Positions 7,209 to 13,861 of a stretch of DNA of 17,422 nt are shown one piece after another. This stretch comes from HyVt-337 sp964428895 (GTDB lineage Bacteria; Planctomycetota; Phycisphaerae; SM23-33), in the NCBI GenBank assembly GCA_964428895.1, contig CAYRZU010000069.1, forward strand, positions 1 through 17,422, in the 5' to 3' direction. A model generated the notes under the pieces. The model made no database searches. It had not been told where the DNA came from and saw nothing but the letters and a program-made list of their open reading frames with translations. Numbering within the stretch: the stretch's first letter is position 1; each line of letters opens with the position of its first letter. The position numbers and the translations under genes were made by a program.

Positions 7209-7234
7209 TAGATCACATGGCCGATTTGGCCGTC

Positions 7235-7393
7235 TTAATATTCCTTCATAAACACTTCCTTCAACAACTCTTGCGTTCGCCTGAAGCTTTCGTGGACGTC
7301 CGTTGCGCCGATTTTTCGGACAACGTCTTTCCTGTTCCTTGTGATTTCAAGGGCTACGGGGTCTTTCCGGCGTTTCGGAAGCGGGGGGGGGGC
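7235..7393 (-). other. Open 52-codon extension in frame after the activase stop
   Basis: After the activase TAG (7396-7394, minus strand) the same frame continues through a ten-C tract and remains open for 52 codons to TAA at 7237-7235. The peptide is basic and helix-like toward its end (RRTQELLKEVFMKEY). It has no start codon of its own except near its 3' end and uses AGG codons unlike the neighbouring genes. It may be a gene remnant, a readthrough tail or chance. The rest of 7110-7393 holds the promoter and hairpin listed separately. Confidence 0.3.
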
Positions 7394-10300
7394 CTAGACC
7401 GTCTGGGGGACTGCTTCGGCCTCTCGCCCGGGGCGGAGGATGCCCTTGCTGTCGAGGTAGGCCTCGCAGCGGGTCATGATGCCGGCGTCGTTGCTGTGGC
7501 CGTCGAATTGCAGCGTCAGATACGGCTTGCCGGAGGCGGTGCGGACGAAGTGCTTGATGTAGGAGTCGGGCCCGCACTTGAAGTTGGTGATATAGATGAT
7601 GTGGAGGTTCTTGTGCTGCCCGACGAACTTGGCCACGCTGATAATGCGTCGGCCGAGTTCCCAATACATGTTGGGGTTCACGTCGGCAACGTCGTCGGCG
7701 ACGTCGAGGCAGTCCATGGGCAGGCAGTTGACGCCGTAGTAGTCCCGAAGTTTTCGGGCGACCGAAAGATTCACGCCGGCGTCGTGGATGTTGTAGGGCC
7801 TGCCGACGAAGACGATGGCGGTTTCGTTGGCGGCGTTGAGTTGGACGAGGGCTTCGCGGCCGGCCTCGAACTGGCGGCGGCGGAAGGTCCGCATGGCCTC
7901 ATACCCGGCGGCCACACCTTCGGCCGTTCGCTTCTTGGAAATGCCCAAGCTCCTAAACAGCTCGTGCACGTCGCGCGTGACATCTTTGGGACCGTCCTGG
8001 AAGCGCACCGAGGGTGTCAGGAACAACTGGCCGGCTTCTCGTAAGTTCGGCGCTCGCCGGCAGACGAAGGGCAAGGTCTGGTGCCACGGACACAGGAAGG
8101 CGTTGCTGTTGTCGTCGGGGCTTTCGACCGAGACGATGTTGGGCATGAGGATGTGATCGACGCCCTTGGCCATCAGGTCGGTCACGTGCCCGTGGGCGAC
8201 GATGATGGGGAAACACGGCTCGGCGACGACGCTGTCGAGCCCGGCCTGGATGATCTTCTTGTTGGTCGGTTCGGACAGGACCGTCTCAAAGCCCATCGTC
8301 GCCAGCATGGTCCGCCAGAAGGGCAGTTGCTCCCAGGCGAACATGGTCAGGGGAATGCCAATGGTCGGCGCGCCCGCGTCGGGGGTGGGCAAGGCGGCCT
8401 CGTCGAACAGGCGCCGTTCACGCAGGGCGAACAAGTCGTCAATGACGGGCTTGCGGGCGGCCTTGGCCCGCTTGCGGAAGCGGTCGGAGCACTTGTCTCC
8501 CCAGTAGGTCTTTGAGCCTTCGACGTCGAATTCCTGGATCTGGCACGAGTTTGAGCAGCCCTTGCAGATGAACTCCCGCAGCGTGTAATCGACCAGCGAC
8601 AGGTCGTACCCGCGGAAGCTGGACTCGATCGGCTCGCAGGCGGGGTCGCCGGCCGGCGCGTCGGCGGCGACATAGGCGCCGGAGGCGTCGACGGCGGCCT
8701 CAATGTCTTCGAGGCTGCGATTGTGGGTGCCCTGGCCAGCGGACATTTTGTCTCGGGCGAGCAAGGCGGCGCCGATGGCGCCGATGACGCCGTTATGCGG
8801 CGGGACGATGATCTGCTTGCCGGTGACCGCGGCGAAGGCGGCCGCGACCGAGTCGTTATAGGCCGTTCCGCCTTGGAAGAAGATCGTCTCGCCGATCTTC
8901 CGTCCGCGGACGACACGGTTGATGTAGTTGTAGACCACCGAGTAGGCCAGGCCCGCGACAAGGTCGGCCTTGTCGGCCCCGCGTTGCATGTAGCTGTTGA
9001 CGTCACGCTCCATGAACACGGTGCAGCGCTCGCCCAGGCGGATGGGGGCCTGGCTGGAGAGGGCGAGGTTGGCGAACTGGTCTTTGATGGAGATATCGAG
9101 TTCGTCGGCGCGTTCTTCCAGGAAGCTGCCCGTGCCTGCGGCGCACGCTTCGTTCATGGTGAAGTCGACGACCACGCCGCGTTCGAGGCAGATGTATTTG
9201 GAGTCTTGTCCGCCGATTTCGAAGATCGTATCCGGCAGTCGGCCGTCCAGGAGCGTCTGGCCGACGTAGGTGGCGCCGGTCTTGTGGGCGGTGATCTCGT
9301 CGTTGATGGTGTCGGCGCCGATCAGTTCGCCGATCAGTTCGCGTCCCGAGCCGGTCGTGCCGACGCCGCGGATGTTGAGTCGGCCGGCCCAGTCGGCTTC
9401 GATCTCCTTGAGCGCCTCGCCGACGACCTCAATGGGTCGGCCCTTGGTGCGAGTGTAGATTTCCGCCAGCACCCGCCCGGCGCTGTCGATGACGACCACG
9501 TTGGTGGAGACGCTGCCGATGTCGATGCCGAGGTAGCCGTCCACGGTGGGGTCGCTGTGATCGTGTTCGTATTGGGCGGCCTTGTCGCGAAGCAGCAGCA
9601 CGTTGTCCGTGTTCAGCGGCGTGGTGGTGGGGAACACGCCGTGGGCGGTGTCGGAGGCCTCTCGCAGGTCGGCCAGATGGCTCAGGGCGGTTTCCGAGGC
9701 GTCTTGAGACGCGACCACCGCCGCGCCGATAGCGGAAACATGCATGAACGCCGGCGGGACGATGAGGGCCTCTTCGTCCAGATCGAATGCTTCCCGCATG
9801 GCCTGGACCACAGCGGAGTTGGCGGCCACGCCGCCGACGAACGCGACGGGCGCCTCGACCGGGTGCGACCGGACCACCGCGGTCCGGAAGTTCCGAGCCA
9901 CCGCGTTGCACAGCCCGCGCAAGACTTCCGGCGGGGTGTAGCCTTTCTGCTGAGCGTGGATCATGTCGCTCTTAGCGAACACGCTGCATCGGCCGGCCAC
10001 TTGGGCCGCCCGCTCGGCCGAGCCGACAATCTCGCCGATGTCTTCGACGCTATATCGCAGTCGGCCGCACTGTTGGTCGATGAAGCTGCCCGTGCCCGCA
10101 GCGCAATCGCCGTTGGTGGCGTAGTCGAGGATGCTCAGTCCGTCCTCGCTGGGGGTCAGGCGGAGGTACTTGGAGCTCTCGCCGCCCATTTCGAAGACGG
10201 TCCGGACGTGGACGCCCAAGGTCGTCAGCCCCGTGGCGGCGGCCTTGAATTCGTTGATGACGCGCGCCTGTAGCTTACCCGCGGCCGCCCGCGAGCCGCT

Positions 10301-10564
10301 ACCGGTCAGGATGAGTCCGCGAATTCGGCCGGCGCCGACCAGGGAGATGACCTCTTCGAGAAGTTCCGTCGCGGCGGCCAGGGGCTTGCCGCGCGTGCGG
10401 TGATAGCTGGAGACAAACAGGCGTTGGTCGGGCCCGAGGGTCTGCCCGGGCGCTTCCAGTAGATCGAAGTCCGCCGAGCCGGCCAGCGTGTCGCTGGGGG
10501 CGGTCGTAATTACGGCGGCGGTGGCGCTCACAGCGCCGATGTCGATGCCCACGTAGACCGTCAT
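7394..10564 (-). CDS. Tandem acyl-CoA dehydratase activase (BcrAD/BadFG/HgdC type) with DUF2229 domain
   Basis: A 1056-residue cytoplasmic protein with two ASKHA ATPase domains of the HgdC/BadFG type (about 1-300 and 342-605). Relatives couple ATP hydrolysis to one-electron transfer into 2-hydroxyacyl-CoA dehydratases or benzoyl-CoA reductases. Each copy has the phosphate loop (VGIDIGAVS at 5, LGIDIGSVS at 345), the GG(E/Q)xSK loop (127-132, 451-456) and both cysteines equivalent to the [4Fe-4S] ligands of HgdC: C154 and C193, C474 and C514. A linker cluster C667-x2-C670-x3-C674 with C692 follows, then a DUF2229/COG3580 domain (about 730-1045) with SVVAEPCFPI and ITNFKCGPDSY. Fused relatives often carry a further dehydratase-like C-terminal domain, absent here. 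No dehydratase gene is in the window. The start is fixed by the family N-terminus MTVYVGIDIG. The ribosome binding site is poor: GCAGG close by, AAGGAG 22 bases away. Confidence 0.92.
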   Translation of the reverse strand: MTVYVGIDIGAVSATAAVITTAPSDTLAGSADFDLLEAPGQTLGPDQRLFVSSYHRTRGKPLAAATELLEEVISLVGAGRIRGLILTGSGSRAAAGKLQARVINEFKAAATGLTTLGVHVRTVFEMGGESSKYLRLTPSEDGLSILDYATNGDCAAGTGSFIDQQCGRLRYSVEDIGEIVGSAERAAQVAGRCSVFAKSDMIHAQQKGYTPPEVLRGLCNAVARNFRTAVVRSHPVEAPVAFVGGVAANSAVVQAMREAFDLDEEALIVPPAFMHVSAIGAAVVASQDASETALSHLADLREASDTAHGVFPTTTPLNTDNVLLLRDKAAQYEHDHSDPTVDGYLGIDIGSVSTNVVVIDSAGRVLAEIYTRTKGRPIEVVGEALKEIEADWAGRLNIRGVGTTGSGRELIGELIGADTINDEITAHKTGATYVGQTLLDGRLPDTIFEIGGQDSKYICLERGVVVDFTMNEACAAGTGSFLEERADELDISIKDQFANLALSSQAPIRLGERCTVFMERDVNSYMQRGADKADLVAGLAYSVVYNYINRVVRGRKIGETIFFQGGTAYNDSVAAAFAAVTGKQIIVPPHNGVIGAIGAALLARDKMSAGQGTHNRSLEDIEAAVDASGAYVAADAPAGDPACEPIESSFRGYDLSLVDYTLREFICKGCSNSCQIQEFDVEGSKTYWGDKCSDRFRKRAKAARKPVIDDLFALRERRLFDEAALPTPDAGAPTIGIPLTMFAWEQLPFWRTMLATMGFETVLSEPTNKKIIQAGLDSVVAEPCFPIIVAHGHVTDLMAKGVDHILMPNIVSVESPDDNSNAFLCPWHQTLPFVCRRAPNLREAGQLFLTPSVRFQDGPKDVTRDVHELFRSLGISKKRTAEGVAAGYEAMRTFRRRQFEAGREALVQLNAANETAIVFVGRPYNIHDAGVNLSVARKLRDYYGVNCLPMDCLDVADDVADVNPNMYWELGRRIISVAKFVGQHKNLHIIYITNFKCGPDSYIKHFVRTASGKPYLTLQFDGHSNDAGIMTRCEAYLDSKGILRPGREAEAVPQTV

Positions 10565-10623
10565 GCCTGCGTCCCGAAAGTCCCTACTCCTTTAGATCCC
10601 TCAAAGGGCGAATCGGAGGGGAA

Positions 10624-10651
10624 ATTATACGGCCGTTATTGACGTTCTCAA
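10624..10651 (-). promoter_or_regulatory. Sigma-70 promoter for the activase gene, with an internal palindrome
   Basis: Minus strand TTGAGA (10651-10646), 16-base spacer, TATAAT (10629-10624): 5/6 and 6/6 matches. Predicted start near 10617, leader about 53 bases. The palindrome ACGGCCGT (10629-10636) covers the end of the spacer and touches the -10 element, a position suited to an operator. Confidence 0.75.
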
Positions 10652-10705
10652 AGACCAAACCCGCCCGGGCCCTATTAGACGGCGGAAATGGGGCAAAATC
10701 AGCGC

Positions 10706-10862
10706 AAAAAAAAGCCTCCACCTTGTGTCGGTACAGCCCGTCTCGAAGAACCCAGCATTTTAAGTGGGAGATCGCCTCACCCCGGAGGGCCCGGACGTCC
10801 ACCTCCCCAGCTAGGCTTATCGGTTCTTTCAATCGGGACTGCTGTCGAACACAGCAGAGGCC
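10706..10862 (-). ncRNA. ssrS: 6S RNA candidate
   Basis: The minus strand from about 10862 to 10706 can fold into one long interrupted rod ending in eight U. GCCTC pairs with GAGGC, TGTGT with ACACA, ACAG/CCCG with CGGG/CTGT, and AAGAACC with GGTTCTT. A large open bubble follows (GATAAGCCTAGCT against ACTTAAAATGCT), then GGGAG with CTCCC and an apical hairpin. This is the closing stem, central bubble and terminal stem layout of 6S RNA, which mimics an open promoter and sequesters sigma-70 RNA polymerase. Blocks recalled from E. coli 6S recur in the same order: TGTTCG, CAGTCCC, CCGATA, CTTAAAA and CGACACA. An alternative 5' hairpin, CTGCTGT-gttcg-ACAGCAG, is also present. The 5' end is approximate. 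The TATAAT at 10964-10959 (weak -35) could drive a longer precursor. SRP RNA, RNase P and tmRNA signatures are absent. Confidence 0.75.
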
Positions 10863-10882
10863 TTTTATCGATGAGATGTCAA

Positions 10883-10903
10883 TCGGCCCATCGATCGGGC
10901 CGA
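10883..10903. repeat. Inverted repeat upstream of the 6S RNA candidate
   Basis: TCGGCCC (10883-10889) and GGGCCGA (10897-10903) form a perfect seven-base inverted repeat around ATCGATC. It ends about 20 bases upstream of the predicted 5' end of the RNA. It could be an operator or part of a longer precursor. Confidence 0.45.
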
Positions 10904-11064
10904 ATCGGCCGCCGTGTTCGAAGCTCCGCGATGCAGCGGCCGGGCTACGAATGGGGCCATTATACACATCTACATCGGACGCAAGGGGCGGGCGCTTGAA
11001 GAAGCAGGGGATTTTTCGCCAGATCGACAGTGCAACCACGGTGCCAACGGGCCAGAAGTGTTCC

Positions 11065-11643
11065 CTAGTTGTCAGACCGACTTTCGAAAGACGCCCTGGC
11101 TTGGCCGATCACGTCGTAGATGTTTCGGGCGTTGTCGATGGCATCCAGTCGAGGTGGCAGGACGCGGCTGGCCATGGGCCATCCGGCCGGAACGATGTTG
11201 AGCGTCAGGTGGCGGTCGCCGAAACAGATCGTTCCGGATCGATCGTCTCGTTCGGCCAGTGAGACTTGGCCAAGGTCGGAGTAGTCCAGGCTGGTGGCCC
11301 GCCGTCCGCCCAAGGCGGCCACGATGATCACGCGCGCGTCCGTAACACCGTAGAAGGTTCGCTGGCGTTGCATTGCATCGACGACGAAACGGCCCAGGAG
11401 GATGTAGACGCTAATGGCGACAAAGGGAAGGAGCATGACCGCTTCAACTGGGGGGCCCCCTTCCTGTCGGCAGACAAGGTAGACCGGAAAGCCAAGGAAG
11501 GCGCACCAAAGGAGACTGAAGGGAATCATGAACCGGTCCGAGCGTTGCAGCCGTAGGCCTGCGCGAGGCCTGCCCGCCCACAGGAGCTTCTCGTTGGGGT
11601 TCAATTCGTCCTGAATGATATCTTCAGCTCGACCGTTGACCAT
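11065..11643 (-). CDS. Bacterial PH-domain membrane protein
   Basis: A 192-residue protein whose N-terminus LNPNEKLLWAGRPRAGLRL is typical of small bacterial pleckstrin-homology (bPH) membrane proteins. Two transmembrane segments follow (about 38-59 and 67-89). A soluble C-terminal bPH-like region begins FYGVTDARVIIV, the usual YxVTxxRVI pattern, and continues through TSLDYSDLGQVSLAERDD. The function of such proteins is generally unknown. They sit in the inner membrane with the PH domain probably in the cytoplasm. The start ATG is preceded by AAGGGG at about eight bases. The gene begins 29 bases after the pheT stop on the same strand with no terminator between them, so the two are probably co-transcribed. 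No catalytic residues are evident. Confidence 0.82.
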   Translation of the reverse strand: MVNGRAEDIIQDELNPNEKLLWAGRPRAGLRLQRSDRFMIPFSLLWCAFLGFPVYLVCRQEGGPPVEAVMLLPFVAISVYILLGRFVVDAMQRQRTFYGVTDARVIIVAALGGRRATSLDYSDLGQVSLAERDDRSGTICFGDRHLTLNIVPAGWPMASRVLPPRLDAIDNARNIYDVIGQARASFESRSDN

Positions 11644-11672
11644 GGGGCGCCCCTTTGTTGGGTGTGGTGCTA

Positions 11673-13676
11673 CTAGGTCCTCAGCTCGGCGGAGAAGCTG
11701 TCTGTGGCCGCCCGGACGACGGCGTCGACTTGTTCGTCGACTTGTTCGCTGCGGAGGGTGCTGTCGGGGGAGCGATAGGTCAGCGTGAGAGTGATGGACT
11801 TTCGGCCCTTGGCGACGGGTTTGCCGCGGTAAGTGGTCACGTAATCGATTCCCACGCGAAGGGGCTGGTCGATGGCGGCGACCAGGTCGGCCAGTTGCTT
11901 CCAGGTGACGGCGTCGTCGACGATCAGGGACAGGTCGCGCCGCATGGCCGGGAAGCGAGGAAGGGGTCGATAGGTCGGTTGCTGGTTGGCCCGGGCCAGG
12001 AGCATGTCGAAGTTGACGGCCGCGGCGGCGAGGGGCTTCTCCAGGCCGTAACGGTCTTGGATATCCTTGGCCACGATGCCCATTGCGCCCAGCGGTTCGC
12101 CGTCCAATAGCAGTGTGGCCGCGCCGCCGGTTTCCAGACCGGGCGCGTCGGCGGCTTCGGCCGTCAGGGCCGACAGCGGATTGAGACGACCGATGACGGC
12201 CTCCAGGGCCCCTCGCAACGATTGCAGCGAGCCCGTGGTGACGGCGGCGAGCTCCACGTGCTCGTCGGGGAGTTGGGTTTTGCCTGACTGGGGAAACACG
12301 GCCGACAGTTCGAACAGGCTGACGTCGGTGTTGCCCGCGTCTTGGTTGCCCTTGGCCGTACGGAGCAGGCTGTTCAGCAGCGTCTTGCGGAGGGCGTTGT
12401 TGCTGCGACGGGTCAAGGTGTCGACGGCCAGCGTTTGCCCGGGCACGAACAGGTCGGCCTCCTTGGCGTCGACGAAGGCGAAGGTGATGGACTCATCGAA
12501 TCCGGCGGCCGTCATCAGCTCGCCCGCGCGGCGGCGGGTGCGTTGGGTGAGGCCCTCACTGTGCAGTGGGTGGGTAATGGCGTGGCCGACCGGGATGACG
12601 TCGAAGGTTTCGGTGCGCGCGACTTCCTCGATCAGGTCCACCTCGCGGCGGAGGTCGCCGCGATGGGGGGGGATGGTGCACGTGATGGTTTCACCGTTGA
12701 GTGTGGGAGTCAGGCCCAGGCCTTCGAGGATCTCCACCTGTCGGGCCGGCGGCGTGACGGTTCCCAGCAGCGCGTCGCAGCGCGCTGGGCGCATGGTGAC
12801 AGTCGGCGCTTCGTAGGAGGTCGCCCAGACGTCGACTACGCCGCCGACCAATTCGCCGCCGGCCAGGTCCAGGATCATCTCGCACGCTCGCAGGGACGCT
12901 TCGTCGACGGCTACGGGATCGACCGCGCGTTCGAAGCGGAAGTTGCTCTCGGACATCAACTGCAGCTTGCGGCTGGTGCGGCGGATCGAGAGCGGATCGA
13001 ACTGGGCCGACTCGATCAGTACGTTGGTGGTCGCTTCGGTGACCTCCGTTGCCAGGCCGCCCATCACCCCCGCGACAGCCACGGGTTGGGTCGCGTCGGC
13101 GATGACCAGCATCTGCTCATCGAGGGCGCAGGTGGTCTCGTCGATGCTGACGAGCTGCTCGCCCTTGGCGGCGCGGCGAACCACGATGCGGTTTTCGCTC
13201 AGCTTGTCGAAATCGAAGCTATGCAGCGGCTGGGAGTATTCCATCAGCACGAAGTTGGTCACGTCGACAACGTTGTTGACGCCGCGCAGGCCGACCGCTT
13301 CGAGGCGTTCGATCAGCCAGGCCGGGCTGGGCCCGACCTTCACGCCGCGAAGAACGCGGGCGGTGTAACGGGGGCACAGATCGGGGTCGGCGACCTCCAC
13401 GGCCGTCAGGTCGGCGGCGTTGTCGGCGGTGGGTGCCTGGCCCACGACGGGGCGGCGAAGCTCGACCCCGGTGGCGGTGGCGACTTCGCGGGCCACGCCG
13501 AGGTGTCCGAGGCAGTCCGGGCGATTGGAGGTCACTTCCACGTCCAAGACGAGATCGTCGCCGGCGTCGGCGATTCCTTCGACGGTCAGGCCGATGCGCA
13601 TCAGCAGGTCGGCCAGGTCGTCGACCGGCATGGCCACATCCACGTAATCACTTAGCCAATTCAGCGAGATCAGCAT
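11673..13676 (-). CDS. pheT: Phenylalanyl-tRNA synthetase beta subunit, short form
   Basis: The 667-residue beta subunit of the cytoplasmic alpha2-beta2 enzyme that charges tRNA-Phe. It starts with the usual MLISLNWLSDYVDVAMPVDD and the TVEGI turn, then passes directly to LDVEVTSNRPDCLGHLGVAREVA (from about residue 44). The roughly 110-residue EMAP-II-like tRNA-binding domain that lies between these points in E. coli PheT is therefore missing. The B3/4 editing domain (about 100-260), B5 domain (about 290-360), catalytic-like core and C-terminal ferredoxin-fold anticodon-binding domain (about 575-667, FPAMRRDLSLIV to the end) are all present. The start is supported by TGAGGA six bases upstream. 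pheS, often adjacent, is not next to it: upstream lies a divergent aminotransferase and downstream a PH-domain gene. The short form is an intact family variant rather than a deletion, as the frame is continuous. Confidence 0.96.
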   Translation of the reverse strand: MLISLNWLSDYVDVAMPVDDLADLLMRIGLTVEGIADAGDDLVLDVEVTSNRPDCLGHLGVAREVATATGVELRRPVVGQAPTADNAADLTAVEVADPDLCPRYTARVLRGVKVGPSPAWLIERLEAVGLRGVNNVVDVTNFVLMEYSQPLHSFDFDKLSENRIVVRRAAKGEQLVSIDETTCALDEQMLVIADATQPVAVAGVMGGLATEVTEATTNVLIESAQFDPLSIRRTSRKLQLMSESNFRFERAVDPVAVDEASLRACEMILDLAGGELVGGVVDVWATSYEAPTVTMRPARCDALLGTVTPPARQVEILEGLGLTPTLNGETITCTIPPHRGDLRREVDLIEEVARTETFDVIPVGHAITHPLHSEGLTQRTRRRAGELMTAAGFDESITFAFVDAKEADLFVPGQTLAVDTLTRRSNNALRKTLLNSLLRTAKGNQDAGNTDVSLFELSAVFPQSGKTQLPDEHVELAAVTTGSLQSLRGALEAVIGRLNPLSALTAEAADAPGLETGGAATLLLDGEPLGAMGIVAKDIQDRYGLEKPLAAAAVNFDMLLARANQQPTYRPLPRFPAMRRDLSLIVDDAVTWKQLADLVAAIDQPLRVGIDYVTTYRGKPVAKGRKSITLTLTYRSPDSTLRSEQVDEQVDAVVRAATDSFSAELRT

Positions 13677-13722
13677 GTTGTTTCCTCAGGCGCCGGGGCG
13701 TTCGGTCCCCAAGCGGGCGTCC

Positions 13723-13750
13723 ATCCTAGTAGCTGGCGTGAGAGAATCAA
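13723..13750 (-). promoter_or_regulatory. Promoter for pheT
   Basis: Minus strand TTGATT (13750-13745), 16-base spacer, TAGGAT (13728-13723): 4/6 matches for each hexamer. Predicted start near 13716, leader about 40 bases. No attenuator or T-box structure is visible in the leader. Confidence 0.5.
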
Positions 13751-13764
13751 AGCTTTTGGCTTTG
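13748..13764. repeat. Inverted repeat between divergent genes
   Basis: CAAAGC (13748-13753) and GCTTTG (13759-13764) flank TTTTG. The repeat overlaps the predicted pheT -35 and lies in the region shared with the divergent aminotransferase gene, so it could be an operator. Confidence 0.35.
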
Positions 13765-13788
13765 GGGGCCCGGGGCGGGAGGAGAGGC

Positions 13789-13818
13789 TTGCTGGGGGGC
13801 CGGGGAGGCCGATACACT
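13789..13818 (+). promoter_or_regulatory. Possible promoter for the aminotransferase gene
   Basis: TTGCTG (13789-13794), 18-base spacer, TACACT (13813-13818). The -10 matches 4/6 and the -35 is weak. Predicted start near 13825, leader about 37 bases. Confidence 0.4.
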
Positions 13819-13861
13819 ACTGCTCCTTTGACGCCGTCGGAAACGGCAAGGAACAGGTGTG

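Larger units (their letters stand above)
10565..11064. other. 500-base stretch without a protein-coding gene
   Basis: Open frames exist on both strands here, but they have no family resemblance, no ribosome binding sites and run through structured elements. The stretch holds the activase promoter (10624-10651), a 6S RNA candidate on the minus strand (10706-10862), an inverted repeat just upstream of it (10883-10903) and an isolated TATAAT (10964-10959, minus strand). I see nothing else convincing. Confidence 0.7.

Noticed and set aside
7219..7231. GGCC-N5-GGCC repeat upstream of the methyltransferase promoter
   Set aside because: GGCC is self-complementary and very common in this GC-rich DNA; four pairs without flanking support are not meaningful.
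8723..10273. A 516-codon plus-strand open frame
   Set aside because: Antisense shadow of the activase gene; repetitive GVDD-type composition, no ribosome binding site, no recognisable domain.
10706..10862. SRP RNA, RNase P RNA or tmRNA
   Set aside because: The GGAAGCAGC-type SRP tetraloop region, the RNase P core (GAGGAAAGUCC) and the tRNA-like ends of tmRNA are all missing.
10639..11262. A 207-codon plus-strand frame across the intergenic stretch (and a 151-codon minus frame at 10584-11039)
   Set aside because: Both cross the structured RNA candidate and promoter elements, and the plus frame runs into the PH-domain gene antisense. Neither shows protein-like motifs.
12342..13655. A 437-codon plus-strand open frame
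   Set aside because: Antisense shadow of pheT, whose complete domain set leaves no doubt about the coding strand.
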